Positions 36,477-45,226 of a stretch of DNA of 64,000 nt are shown here, in pieces; the stretch's first letter is position 1, and each line of letters starts with the position of its first letter. Location of the stretch: positions 1 to 64,000 of the forward strand of contig JASHON010000169.1 of the NCBI GenBank assembly GCA_030041095.1, read 5' to 3'. The notes beneath the pieces were generated by a model that saw nothing but the letters and a program-made list of their open reading frames with translations, was not told the DNA's origin and made no database searches. This DNA is from Terriglobia bacterium. GTDB taxonomy: Bacteria > Acidobacteriota > Terriglobia > UBA7540. The position numbers and the translations under genes were made by a program.

Positions 36477-36548
36477 GTTGGCACGCCGGTGTGTCCGGGA
36501 CCAAGGTCGAGTCCCCGGCTTTTCCAACGAGACCGGAAGCGATTCTTC

Positions 36549-37004
36549 ATGGCCGTGGACGTGGAGCTTATTCGAAACATGGCAGCGCGTGTTGCTGCCT
36601 CAGAAGGCCTCACCCTTGTAGATGTGGAAGTTAAGGGCGGCCGGACCAACCAGTTGTTGCGCATTTATATCGATAAGCCGTCTGGCGTTTCGCACGCAGA
36701 CTGTCAGACGATGAGCGAGCAAATGAGCGCGCTTCTGGACGTTGAAGACCCGTTTCCCGGCCGGTACATGCTGGAAGTCTCGTCCCCGGGCCTTGACCGG
36801 CAACTTTCGAGACCTTCCGAATTCGAGTGGTTCGCGGGCCGACGCGCGCGGCTGGTTTTGCGGGATGCTGTGGAGGGACCGAAAGTCATCGACGGACGGC
36901 TTGCCGGCGTTGAATCGGGGCGTGTGCGCTTCGACCTGGGCGCCGGCGAGATTCGGGAATACCGGCTGGACGAGATTTCGAAAGCCAGGCTGGTCCCTGA
37001 ATGA
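36549..37004 (+). CDS. rimP: Ribosome maturation factor RimP
   Basis: A 151-residue protein needed for 30S maturation. The pattern GLTLVDVEVKGGRTNQLLRIYIDKPSGVSHADC and MLEVSSPGLDRQL is diagnostic. The C-terminal Sm-like domain ends EIREYRLDEISKARLVPE. The open frame extends upstream to 36135, but it would then span the promoter and hairpin, so I start at ATG 36549. It is first in the operon with nusA, infB, ylxP and truA. Confidence 0.95.
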   Translation: MAVDVELIRNMAARVAASEGLTLVDVEVKGGRTNQLLRIYIDKPSGVSHADCQTMSEQMSALLDVEDPFPGRYMLEVSSPGLDRQLSRPSEFEWFAGRRARLVLRDAVEGPKVIDGRLAGVESGRVRFDLGAGEIREYRLDEISKARLVPE

Positions 37005-37048
37005 CAATATAGGGCTACAATTCGAAAGTCACTTTGAGGTAGCGTTCT

Positions 37049-38590
37049 TTGACCACGAGTTTGTTGTATCAAACCATTGACCAGTTGAGCCGCGAAAAGG
37101 GTATTGACCCCCAAGTGATCATCGCCGCCGTCGAAGACGCCATCCTGGCGGCCACGCGCAAGTACTATCGCAGCGCGGAGGACCTCGAATCCCACTTCAA
37201 CAAGGAAACGGGCGCGGTCGAAGTGTTCGCAGTGAAGAAAGTGGTGGAACAGGTTGAAGACGCGGACCACCAGCTTTCTCTCGACGAAGCTCGCCGCTAC
37301 GATGCGGAAGCCGTTCTTGAAGGCCAGGTTCGAATACGCAAAGCCACGGATGTGTTGGGACGGATCGCAGCGCAGGCGGCAAAACAAGTGATTTTCCAGA
37401 AAGTCCGTGAGGCGGAGCGGGACACGGTTTACGCAGAATACCATTCGCGTGTAGGAGAGCTTGTTAATTGTACGGTCAAACAGATTGAGGGACCCGACGT
37501 CATTGTAGACCTGGGACGCACAGAAGGGCGCATGCCCAGGCGCGAGCAGTCACGGCTGGAAACTTATCAAATCGGAGACCGGCTGCGAGCGGTAATCACG
37601 CTCGTGGACCGGGCAGCGCGGGGTCCGCAGGTGGTCGTTTCGCGGGCGGATGCAAGCCTCGTGCAGCGCCTCTTCGAAATGGAAGTCCCGGAGATTTATG
37701 ACGGGACGGTAGTGATCCGGGCCATTGCGAGGGAGGCCGGAGAGCGCACGAAGGTAGCCGTTTTCTCGAAGGACTCGGAAGTTGATTGTGTCGGCGCGTG
37801 CGTCGGCATGAAAGGGATGCGCGTGCAGTCGATCATCAGGGAGCTGCGAGGAGAGAAAATTGACATTATTGAGTACAACGAGGATCCGGTGCAGTTCGCA
37901 GCCAATGCGCTGAGTCCGGCGAAGATCAACCACGTCTCGGTCATCGACACTGAGGAAAAACAACTGGAAGTGATTGTCGACGACAGCCAGCTATCTCTGG
38001 CCATCGGCAAGAAGGGGCAAAACGTACGCTTGGCGGCGAAGCTCCTGGGTTGGCATATCGACATCAAGAGCGAAGAGGAAAAACGCCAGGAGATTGAGTC
38101 TCAAATGGCAGCCATGGCTTTGCGAGGCGCAGCCATTTCCGAGCTCAAGGGCCTGGGTGACAAGACACTTCAAAAGCTCAAAGATCATGGGGTGGAGACG
38201 GTTGAGCAGCTTGCGCACATGACGCCGGATGACCTTATGCAAATCTCCGGCATTGGCGACAAGACGGTCGATCGAATTCGGCGCGTGGTGACGGATTATT
38301 TCGAGAAGGGTGAGCCATCGGAAGAAGCGGCGGAAACCGGGGTAGACGAGGAACTGGAAGAGTCCGGCGCCGCCCAAGGCGCAGAGGCGGCGGAGCCGGC
38401 GCCTGCGCTTCCGGAAAATGAGCCCGATACCGAACCCCAGGCATCCCTACAGTCGTCGGCCGAAGAGGCGGCGGTGTTGGCGGAGCCGGACGAGCCGCAG
38501 AGCGAGGCCGGTGCGGAGCCGGACCGGCAAGTCCCAGCTTCTGAAGCCCAAGAGGAAGAGCCCGGCAAGCCGGACGAAAATCGATCGTGA
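37049..38590 (+). CDS. nusA: Transcription termination/antitermination factor NusA
   Basis: A 513-residue protein. The N-terminal RNA-polymerase-binding domain covers about 1-125, the S1 domain about 130-200 (RVGELVNCTVKQIEGPDVIVDLG), two KH domains about 205-345 (GACVGMKGMRVQSIIRELRGEKIDIIEYNEDP; LAIGKKGQNVRLAAKLLGW) and a pair of helix-hairpin-helix segments about 360-430. An acidic, Ala/Glu-rich tail fills about 430-513 and is longer than in most homologues. The start is TTG at 37049, with GAGGT 8 bases ahead. It follows rimP by 44 bases. Confidence 0.95.
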   Translation: MTTSLLYQTIDQLSREKGIDPQVIIAAVEDAILAATRKYYRSAEDLESHFNKETGAVEVFAVKKVVEQVEDADHQLSLDEARRYDAEAVLEGQVRIRKATDVLGRIAAQAAKQVIFQKVREAERDTVYAEYHSRVGELVNCTVKQIEGPDVIVDLGRTEGRMPRREQSRLETYQIGDRLRAVITLVDRAARGPQVVVSRADASLVQRLFEMEVPEIYDGTVVIRAIAREAGERTKVAVFSKDSEVDCVGACVGMKGMRVQSIIRELRGEKIDIIEYNEDPVQFAANALSPAKINHVSVIDTEEKQLEVIVDDSQLSLAIGKKGQNVRLAAKLLGWHIDIKSEEEKRQEIESQMAAMALRGAAISELKGLGDKTLQKLKDHGVETVEQLAHMTPDDLMQISGIGDKTVDRIRRVVTDYFEKGEPSEEAAETGVDEELEESGAAQGAEAAEPAPALPENEPDTEPQASLQSSAEEAAVLAEPDEPQSEAGAEPDRQVPASEAQEEEPGKPDENRS

Positions 38591-38703
38591 CGAGCGTACT
38601 GCCCTGTTTTAAGTCTGGAGATTCCAGTCACCAAGGGTGGCGCCGAGGAACCGCGACGCGGCGCAAAGCTCCCACGCGACGTTGCTCCTCAACCGGAGCA
38701 TAG

Positions 38704-41346
38704 ATGGAATTAAACGTGACGGCTAAGATTCGAATCAACGATTTGGCGCGCGAGCTGGAGGTCAAGAGCAAGTCCGTTCTCGATTATCTTCACGAGCTTG
38801 GATTTACCGACAAGAGATCGCACTCGAGCGCAATTGAGGATGAAGTCGCCGATAAAGTACGGGCGCACTTCCGCGGCCTCTCTGCCTCTGAGGAACCGCC
38901 TGTTGCCCTCGCAGAGACGCATGCTCAGCCCTCAACGCCAGCGCCCGTCTCTTCCAAGCCCGCAATACTGCACCCGCCTTTGCATCTTCCACCGCCGCCT
39001 CCCGTTCGAACCATCGAGCAAATCAAGGAGGCGGCTCGGAAGGCAACGACGCCCTTGCCGAGGCCTGCTCCTGCGCCGCCGGTGACGGCGGTGCGGCCCC
39101 CGGTCCACGCTCCACGGAGTGAGCCTCCTCCGGTTGTGCCGGCCGTGGCAAGCCCAGCCGCTCCTGGTCGTGCGCCTCTTGCGGCTCGGCCGAGTGCCGC
39201 AGCCAGTCCACCAGCCGGGAAGGAGCAGACCGCTCCGATGGCCAGCAGGCCAGCGGCTGCAGCCAGTCCGGCGCCTGCAGCCCCCGCTCAAAAGCGAGCT
39301 CGTCCCGCGGCAGGTAAGAAGTCAGCGGCCTCTAACCAACCGATTTATCCTGGCGTGACCGGCGCACGGCCAGCGGGGCTGCGGCCTGTGCCCTTGCGCC
39401 GGCCGGGTGAGCATCGGCCCATGCACCCGACAGCTTCAACTCCTGGCGCGGTGGCCGGCGCACGCCCCGTCGATGCCGGTGCTGCGGCGAGACTCCACCA
39501 CGCTCGCAGGCCTGCAACGGCTGCCGGCGCGCCCCGCTTACAACCGATGGTGCCTCCGAAGCCCGTGGCGCCGGAAGAAGTTCCGATCACGAAAAACATC
39601 GTGATTACGGAAGGCATCAGCGTCAAAGAGCTGTCAGAGAAACTGGACGTGCGTGCCAAGGACGTCATCAAGCGGCTGCTGGACAAAGGCATCTTCTCGA
39701 CGATCAATCAGACGCTGGACAGCCAGACAGCGCAGGAGGTGGCTTCAGCTTTTGGGGCGGAGGCGTCGGTTATTAGTTTTGAAGAAGAAGTGGCTCACGA
39801 AGTGGAACAGGCGGACAAGCCTGAGGATCTGAAACCCAGAGCTCCCGTGGTTACGGTCATGGGCCACGTGGACCACGGGAAGACATCGCTGCTGGACGCC
39901 ATCCGCGAAACGAACGTGACCGCACGCGAGGCGGGCGGCATCACCCAGCATATTGGCGCGTACCACGTTGAGGTGCGAGGTCGCCAGGTGGTATTCCTCG
40001 ATACGCCGGGGCATGAAGCCTTCACGCTGATGCGCGCGCGTGGCGCAAAAGTCACCGACGTCGTCGTGCTGGTTGTCGCGGCGGACGATGGCGTGATGCC
40101 GCAGACGAACGAAGCCATCAATCACGCTCGCGCCGCAAAGGTACCGATTCTTGTCGCCATCAACAAAATCGATAAGCCCGATGCGCAGCCCGAGCGCGTC
40201 AAGAAACAGCTCGCTGATCAGAACCTGCTTCCGGAAGAGTGGGGAGGCGACACCGTCGTGGTGGAGGTTTCGGCCAAGCAGAAAAAAAACCTGGACCTCC
40301 TGCTGGAAATGATCCTGCTGGTTGCGGACCTGCAAGGCATGAAGGCAAACCCGAACCGTCCGGCCTCCGGAACCGTTATCGAAGCCAGGCTGGACCGGGG
40401 GCGTGGGCCGGTGGCCGCTGTGCTCGTTCAAAATGGAACGCTGCATGCCGGCGACGCGTTCATCGTCGGCCCTATTTACGGCAAAGTGCGGGCCATGTTG
40501 GACGACCGGGGCGAGTTCATTACCAACGCTCCTCCCTCGATGCCGGTTGAAGTCCTGGGGCTTGAGGATGTGCCGCAAGCCGGTGACCGGCTTCAAGTGA
40601 TTGAAGACACTGCCAAGGCCCGCCAGATTGCGGTGCACCGCCAGGCGAAGGCCCGGGAAGCCGCGCTCGCTAAGAGCGCCCGCCTTACGCTCGATCATCT
40701 GCACCAGCAGCTCGCGGCCGGTGACGTAAAGGAACTGCCGCTGATCATCAAGGCGGACGTACAAGGGTCCGTGGAAGTCTTGACCGAAACGCTCACGAAG
40801 CTAAGCGACGACAGGGTTAAGGTAAAAGTGATCCACGCGGGGGTCGGCGCCATTACCGAAACTGACATTCTGTTGGCGGCCGCATCGAATGCGGTTGTGA
40901 TCGGTTTCAGCGTTCGCCCGGAACGTAAAGCTTCGGAGCTCGCGTCACTGGAAAAAGTCGATATTCGTCTTCACACCATCATTTATGAGCTCGTGGACGA
41001 GATCCGTAAGGCCAAGGCAGGGCTCCTGGCCGTGAAATACAAGGAAACCTCGCTCGCCCACGTCGAAATCCGCGAAACGTTCCGCGTCTCCAAAGTGGGG
41101 ACCGTGGCGGGCTGCTACGTTCAGGATGGCAAGCTGGCTCGCGACTCGAGAGTACGCCTGCTGCGAGACAATGTGGTGGTCTATGAAGGGCGCGTTAAGT
41201 CCTTGCGGAGATTCAAAGACGACGTGGCCGAGGTCAGGGCCGGCATGGAATGCGGCGTCTCCCTCGAAAACTACAGCGATGTGAAGACGGGCGATCTCAT
41301 CGAAGCGTTTGTCACCGAGCGCGTAATCGAAGAAGTTCTTGCCTGA
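38704..41346 (+). CDS. infB: Translation initiation factor IF-2
   Basis: An 880-residue GTPase. An IF2_N domain (about 4-55, [19 protein letters not shown]) is followed by a Pro/Ala linker to about 290 and a second IF2_N-like domain (about 300-350). The G domain holds [14 protein letters not shown] (G1), [12 protein letters not shown] (G2), DTPGHEAF (G3) and NKIDKPD (G4). Domains II, III and C (fMet-tRNA binding) complete it. The linker is unusually Pro/Ala-rich and its DNA is strongly repetitive. GGAGCATAG precedes ATG. Confidence 0.97.
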   Translation: MELNVTAKIRINDLARELEVKSKSVLDYLHELGFTDKRSHSSAIEDEVADKVRAHFRGLSASEEPPVALAETHAQPSTPAPVSSKPAILHPPLHLPPPPPVRTIEQIKEAARKATTPLPRPAPAPPVTAVRPPVHAPRSEPPPVVPAVASPAAPGRAPLAARPSAAASPPAGKEQTAPMASRPAAAASPAPAAPAQKRARPAAGKKSAASNQPIYPGVTGARPAGLRPVPLRRPGEHRPMHPTASTPGAVAGARPVDAGAAARLHHARRPATAAGAPRLQPMVPPKPVAPEEVPITKNIVITEGISVKELSEKLDVRAKDVIKRLLDKGIFSTINQTLDSQTAQEVASAFGAEASVISFEEEVAHEVEQADKPEDLKPRAPVVTVMGHVDHGKTSLLDAIRETNVTAREAGGITQHIGAYHVEVRGRQVVFLDTPGHEAFTLMRARGAKVTDVVVLVVAADDGVMPQTNEAINHARAAKVPILVAINKIDKPDAQPERVKKQLADQNLLPEEWGGDTVVVEVSAKQKKNLDLLLEMILLVADLQGMKANPNRPASGTVIEARLDRGRGPVAAVLVQNGTLHAGDAFIVGPIYGKVRAMLDDRGEFITNAPPSMPVEVLGLEDVPQAGDRLQVIEDTAKARQIAVHRQAKAREAALAKSARLTLDHLHQQLAAGDVKELPLIIKADVQGSVEVLTETLTKLSDDRVKVKVIHAGVGAITETDILLAAASNAVVIGFSVRPERKASELASLEKVDIRLHTIIYELVDEIRKAKAGLLAVKYKETSLAHVEIRETFRVSKVGTVAGCYVQDGKLARDSRVRLLRDNVVVYEGRVKSLRRFKDDVAEVRAGMECGVSLENYSDVKTGDLIEAFVTERVIEEVLA

Positions 41347-41352
41347 TCCGCC

Positions 41353-41634
41353 ATGCCCGTCGGCCTGATGACGCTCGAGATTCAAATTCCCTACGCCCAT
41401 TCCCTGAAAGAGAAAAGAGCGGTTCTGCAGAAGCTGCAGAGCCGTCTCCGCGTTAGGTTCAATGTGGCGACAGCCGAGTTGGACCACCAGGATGTGTGGC
41501 AAAGGACCACCGTAGGAATTGTTTCCATTTCCAACAGCCAGTCCTTGATTGATTCTACGCTGCGTCAGGCGTTGGGAGAGGCTGAGGCAATCCTCGGCTA
41601 TGACGTGGACCACTACACCGTAGAATATCTATGA
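41353..41634 (+). CDS. DUF503 family protein YlxP
   Basis: A 93-residue protein, MTLEIQIPYAHSLKEKRAVLQKLQSRLR followed by FNVATAELDHQDVWQRTTVGIVSISNS. This is the YlxP/DUF503 pattern, a small alpha-beta protein that accompanies infB and rbfA in many genomes and is thought to support ribosome assembly. It starts 6 bases after infB. The rbfA gene that normally follows is absent here, and truA comes next. Confidence 0.92.
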   Translation: MPVGLMTLEIQIPYAHSLKEKRAVLQKLQSRLRVRFNVATAELDHQDVWQRTTVGIVSISNSQSLIDSTLRQALGEAEAILGYDVDHYTVEYL

Positions 41635-41638
41635 GGTG

Positions 41639-42415
41639 ATGCGAAACCTCTGCCTGACGATTGCCTATGACGGCACGGATTTCCATGGCTGGCAGCGGCA
41701 ACCTCACGCCCCCACAATCCAGGACTGCATCGAACAAGCCCTCGCACGAATACTGGGCGAGCGAGTCATCGTGACGGGCTCCGGCCGCACCGACGCCGGC
41801 GTTCACGCGGCCGGCCAAGTGGCGAACTTGAAGACGGCGTGCAGAATCCCAACGGAAAATCTGCAAAGGGCGCTCAACAGCAAGCTGCCCAAAAGTGTGC
41901 GCATTCTGAAGGTTCAGGAGATGCCCTTCACCTTTAATGCCCGATACGATGCCCGCTCCAAAACGTACCGATATCGGTTGCTCCTCGCGCCCGTTTGCCC
42001 TCCGCCGCTCGTGCGATTCGTGCATCATTATCCTTGGCCCCTTAACCTGGGCCGCATGACCAAGGCTGCAGCGCTTCTCGTTGGCGCGCACGACTTCACT
42101 TCGTTCATAGCGGCCGATGCGCGGCAGGCAGAGAATCGGGAAAAGGTGTCGCAGAAGAGAAGTTCCCGGCCCGTCCGCACCGTTCTCTCATCCCGCATCA
42201 CCTGGAGGCCCGGAACTTCCCTGTTGGTCTACGAGATTCGCGGTGACGGATTTCTGCATCACATGGTTCGCAACATCGTGGGCACGCTCATCGAAGTGGG
42301 ACGAGGAAAGATCGAACCAAAACAGATCCTGACGATTCTTGCGGCGCGCGACCGCTCGCTGGCTGGCCCGACCGCGCCGGCATGCGGTTTGTGCCTGGTA
42401 AAGGTGGAATACTGA
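41639..42415 (+). CDS. truA: tRNA pseudouridine synthase A
   Basis: A 258-residue enzyme making pseudouridine at positions 38-40 of tRNA. The catalytic Asp lies in GSGRTDAGVHAAGQVANLKT, and YDGTDFHGWQRQP and FLHHMVRNIVGTLIEVGRGK are family signatures. An in-frame GTG sits directly before the ATG at 41639, and GAGG overlaps it, so the true first codon could be GTG 41636. It begins within a few bases of the ylxP stop, making it the last gene of the operon. Confidence 0.95.
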   Translation: MRNLCLTIAYDGTDFHGWQRQPHAPTIQDCIEQALARILGERVIVTGSGRTDAGVHAAGQVANLKTACRIPTENLQRALNSKLPKSVRILKVQEMPFTFNARYDARSKTYRYRLLLAPVCPPPLVRFVHHYPWPLNLGRMTKAAALLVGAHDFTSFIAADARQAENREKVSQKRSSRPVRTVLSSRITWRPGTSLLVYEIRGDGFLHHMVRNIVGTLIEVGRGKIEPKQILTILAARDRSLAGPTAPACGLCLVKVEY

Positions 42416-42859
42416 TCAGGGAAATCTTACGAAAAAGACGTCGCCACGCGCCAGCGCGCTGCCGTTTGCGGGTGCGCGTCGGGCCAAGGCCGGCGAGGCG
42501 CGGCGGGCGGCGCGCGAAAGACGATAGACCAGCAGTCCACGCCCAAAGCAGATTCTGAGCCGCAGCACCGTGGCCCGGCGCCACTTGCCCCCGGGCGATT
42601 GGAACTCTACGGTGGCGCCATCATCCTTTCTCAAAAGGGCGCCTAGTTTTGCACGCTCCGCATCGTCCCGATAATGAAAAATTACCAAACGGACGCCATA
42701 ACGCGTGCTTTCCTCCGCTTCAAGGACGCGGCATGCAATCGTCTGGCGCGTCATTGAGTTTTGGCGGCTCTGGGCCAACGAAACAGCCGGAAAAACCAGT
42801 CCGGCAATCACGAAAAAACTGATCAGCGTTATGCTGTCCACCTTCGGTTTCAGTTTCAA
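42416..42859 (-). CDS. Secreted hypothetical protein
   Basis: A 147-residue protein with a signal peptide (ITLISFFVIAGLVFPAVSLAQ, cleavage near 30). The mature part has TIACRVLEAEESTRYGVRLVIFHYRDDAERAKLGALL and KWRRATVLRLRICFGRGLLVY, then an Ala/Arg-rich segment. I do not recognise a domain; the strand pattern suggests a small beta fold. It follows sixA by 24 bases on the same strand and may be cotranscribed. Confidence 0.6.
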   Translation of the reverse strand: MKLKPKVDSITLISFFVIAGLVFPAVSLAQSRQNSMTRQTIACRVLEAEESTRYGVRLVIFHYRDDAERAKLGALLRKDDGATVEFQSPGGKWRRATVLRLRICFGRGLLVYRLSRAARRASPALARRAPANGSALARGDVFFVRFP

Positions 42860-42883
42860 CCTGCGCCCCTCCCGGTTTTGACT

Positions 42884-43435
42884 TTATCCGAGCTTGCGAA
42901 GCAGGCGCGGCGTCAGCCACCAAACGAGCCGGCCAGGAGACTTGGCGGGCAGGCGATCAAGCTCGATCAAGCAGCATCCACCCTTTTTGAAGCCAAAGTT
43001 CGCTGCGTGGGACGCGCCGATGAGCTCAGCGGCAAGCTGGCTCAAGGAAGGCTCGTGACCTGCCAGCAACACGCGCCTCCGCTCCGGGTGTTGCTCAAGA
43101 AACGCCGTCACCTTTGCCGCAGAAACCTGGCCTGGAGCAAGCGCATCACACGATTCAAGCACCGCGGTAGCTGAGAGCTCTTGGGCGAGAATTTCGGCAG
43201 TTTCAACGGCGCGCAGCAGCGGGCTGCTGACGATCCAATCCAACTCAACGCCGGCGCTCTGCAAGCCTTTTGCGATGGTTCTCATCTTCAACCGGCCTTC
43301 GGATGTCAGCGGCCGCTTCGCATCGTCTGAGCTGCCCTGAGCGTCCAAATCCGCCGCAATGCCGTGACGCATCAGGTAGATCTGGTAAGGTCCGGCGTCC
43401 GCCCGTTTCCCTGCAGGTTTCTTGTCATGAGCCAT
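42884..43435 (-). CDS. sixA: Phosphohistidine phosphatase SixA-like
   Basis: A 183-residue histidine-phosphatase-superfamily protein. Catalytic Arg-His is in YLMRHGIAAD (His24), the second Arg in SSPLLRAVETAEIL and the second His in LLAGHEPSLSQLAAELIG. The short, lidless form matches SixA, which removes phosphate from histidine in Hpt/PTS-Ntr proteins. No two-component or PTS gene is close, so the partner is unknown. A TATAAT reads on the minus strand at 43500-43505, 65 bases upstream, without a good -35. Confidence 0.85.
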   Translation of the reverse strand: MAHDKKPAGKRADAGPYQIYLMRHGIAADLDAQGSSDDAKRPLTSEGRLKMRTIAKGLQSAGVELDWIVSSPLLRAVETAEILAQELSATAVLESCDALAPGQVSAAKVTAFLEQHPERRRVLLAGHEPSLSQLAAELIGASHAANFGFKKGGCCLIELDRLPAKSPGRLVWWLTPRLLRKLG

Positions 43436-43513
43436 GGTAACCGCCCCGTCCCTGGCAAAGTCAGATTCCGATGACGACGCTATCTGCCCGGAACCCGTAA
43501 TTATACTCTTCCC

Positions 43514-43981
43514 TTACGCCTCATCCGTTCCGTCGGCAGACGACTGTGCCCAAAGCAATTCGAATTCGCCGGCATAAGACTTCGCAACAATCGGATCGTG
43601 GACGATAACCAGATTCTCGTAGTTTTCCCTGTCGGATTCTACAGTCCAGTTATAACTTCCGGTAATCGCCGTTTTGCCGTCGACAACGGCGAACTTATGA
43701 TGCATTTTCGTCTTCGGTCCCAAGCGTCCGAAGGACAGGCGCCATGCCACCGCTCTCTGTTCTTCGATCAGTTCGGCGGCAAGGCCCTCCTTGAACTTAC
43801 TTCGATCCAGGATCAAGCGAACCCGAACACCGCGGCGCGCGGCCTCGGCCAGCGCCTTCTTAAGCTCCGGGTGGCCGAGACGGTAGAGGGCGCAATCGAT
43901 CGATTTCGTCGCTTCGCCCAACATTTCGTCAATCCGTCCCGCAATGGGATTTGATCGGCTGAAGAGGAATTCGGCGTCCAT
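43514..43981 (-). CDS. Single-HKD phospholipase D-like nuclease
   Basis: A 155-residue protein with one PLD motif, His94-x-Lys96-x4-Asp101, followed by GSYNW (HHKFAVVDGKTAITGSYNW). One motif per chain is typical of the Nuc/BfiI-type endonucleases, which dimerise to build an active site. ILDRSKFKEGLAAELIEE fits the fold. There is no signal peptide, unlike secreted Nuc. The ATG at 43981 lies 1 base after the stop of the GNAT gene, so it is translated as part of one operon with fmdB and the GNAT gene. Confidence 0.85.
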   Translation of the reverse strand: MDAEFLFSRSNPIAGRIDEMLGEATKSIDCALYRLGHPELKKALAEAARRGVRVRLILDRSKFKEGLAAELIEEQRAVAWRLSFGRLGPKTKMHHKFAVVDGKTAITGSYNWTVESDRENYENLVIVHDPIVAKSYAGEFELLWAQSSADGTDEA

Positions 43982-43982
43982 C

Positions 43983-44843
43983 TCACTTCCCCTGGGCACG
44001 AACTGTGGGTGGCATTCCGATGCCTCGACGAAGCTCATAAAAACATCGAGTTGCTCCGGCTTTCTGCATTCGGATGAATCCTGCCACGCTGTAGCCGGCC
44101 TTAAAATAGTGCGTGAAAATCCTGCGCGTCTGCAGTCGCCAGCGCCGGGCCAAATCCGGAGCGTCACGCCGCATCGAATCCGAGTCTGCGGGAATCTCAA
44201 CCCAGACCTTCGGGCCCGCGAGATTCAGGATGATCCGCTCGTTCTCGAGAAAGCCGTTTTCGGAGGGTCTTGTAAGGTTGGCGTGAGTTGAGGGAAGCTG
44301 CAGCGGAACATCCGAACGGGTGCGCAACCCAATCTCTGCTCGCGCGATTTGCCAATTTACGATGAACCGGTCGCTCGGCAGGCCTCCCTCGATGGTGCTG
44401 GGAAAATCGCCATAACAATCCGGAACGTATTCTTCCACCTGCGCGCCCAAGCGCCCTAAGTTGAGAGCAGCGTTGCGGCTCTGTAAGGGATCGAAAGTCC
44501 AACAGATCGAGCGAAGACCTTGCCGGAGGGCAAGGCGGCGATGGGCGCGTTTCATCAGGAAACCCAGACCTCGACCCCGGTGGCCCTCACTCACTGCCAT
44601 CAGGTGAGACCAATGAATCAGCCGGTCCCGATACCGGCCCAGGAAAGCATAGATGAAACCGCACAGCCGCTGCTCGAGGAAGGCTCCGAGAACGGCCCCG
44701 CCATGTTCCTGCGTTACCTTGAGCACTTCTGCCGACACGGAGATTCGGCCCCAAACCGCCCTTTGGATTTCCTCGCACGCTCGGAATTCCTGCAGGGTTC
44801 GAAGCAGGCGAATCTGCGGCAAAAGTCTCCCTGCCCGAGTCAT
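43983..44843 (-). CDS. GNAT-superfamily acetyltransferase (COG3375-like)
   Basis: A 286-residue protein. The GNAT acetyl-CoA motif is seen in LMAVSEGHRGRGLGFLMKRAHR (about 96-116), with SICWTFDPLQSRNAALNLGRLGAQV after it. The C-terminal half (about 140-286) is a second region typical of the predicted COG3375 group, whose substrate is unknown. The start at 44843 shares ATGA with the fmdB stop, a 4-base overlap that implies translational coupling. The longer frame to GTG 44885 would overlap fmdB and is rejected. Confidence 0.85.
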   Translation of the reverse strand: MTRAGRLLPQIRLLRTLQEFRACEEIQRAVWGRISVSAEVLKVTQEHGGAVLGAFLEQRLCGFIYAFLGRYRDRLIHWSHLMAVSEGHRGRGLGFLMKRAHRRLALRQGLRSICWTFDPLQSRNAALNLGRLGAQVEEYVPDCYGDFPSTIEGGLPSDRFIVNWQIARAEIGLRTRSDVPLQLPSTHANLTRPSENGFLENERIILNLAGPKVWVEIPADSDSMRRDAPDLARRWRLQTRRIFTHYFKAGYSVAGFIRMQKAGATRCFYELRRGIGMPPTVRAQGK

Positions 44844-45055
44844 TCGCCGCACATTCCCCGACGAGGGGCGCCACAAGCCCCACACGGCCCCGGCTCAGGG
44901 GAGGAAACCGCATTTCCCGAAACCGCAAAAACAGAGAGGAGTTGCTGGATGCGCGGGCTGGAACATTGGGTGCAAACAGCTTTCGCGGAGCCCGAAATCA
45001 AAATCTTCTCGAATCGCGCACCGCAGTCGCGACACTCGTATTCAAAGATCGGCAT
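44840..45055 (-). CDS. FmdB-family zinc-ribbon protein
   Basis: A 71-residue protein. It starts MPIFEYECRDCGARFE and carries two CxxC knuckles, Cys8/Cys11 and Cys28/Cys31, forming a zinc ribbon. The last 20 residues have more cysteines (PCGACGAPRRGMCGE), also common in the family. FmdB-like ribbons are linked to regulation of amidase/formamidase genes, but most have no known role. It heads the operon with the GNAT and PLD genes and has a clear promoter 18 bases upstream. Confidence 0.9.
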   Translation of the reverse strand: MPIFEYECRDCGARFEKILISGSAKAVCTQCSSPRIQQLLSVFAVSGNAVSSPEPGPCGACGAPRRGMCGE

Positions 45056-45072
45056 GGATTTTCCTCTTTCCG

Positions 45073-45101
45073 AATATATCCAACCGGGTTTCCGTTTTCA
45101 A
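45073..45101 (-). promoter_or_regulatory. Predicted sigma-70 promoter of the fmdB-GNAT-PLD operon
   Basis: On the minus strand TTGAAA (-35, 45096-45101) and TATATT (-10, 45073-45078) are separated by exactly 17 bases. Transcription would begin near 45066, 11 bases before the fmdB ATG. Confidence 0.72.
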
Positions 45102-45115
45102 TCCGGACGGTTGTA

Positions 45116-45145
45116 TGATGAGGGTGGCGATAGTTACCCTCATCA
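45116..45145. promoter_or_regulatory. 30-bp dyad (operator candidate) between the fmdB operon and the YqgE gene
   Basis: Perfect 10-bp inverted arms TGATGAGGGT and ACCCTCATCA flank a 10-base spacer. The site starts 15 bases upstream of the -35 of the fmdB promoter. For the rightward gene, a TATGAT at 45114-45119 would place transcription start inside the dyad. It could therefore be an activator site for one operon, a repressor site for the other, or an RNA hairpin in the rightward leader. Confidence 0.55.
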
Positions 45146-45226
45146 GGATGGAACAGCGTGCGCGTGCTTGCATGGCTCCAGAGAAGCCGAAACGCTGCAT
45201 TATGGCCTTTCGCAACAGCCTCTGGC

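Noticed and set aside
36135-36548. Upstream extension of RimP
   Set aside because: It would include the promoter and hairpin, and residues there match no RimP.
39745-40764. Long open frame antisense to infB
   Set aside because: IF-2 G-domain motifs are on the other strand; no start signal or domain in the antisense frame.
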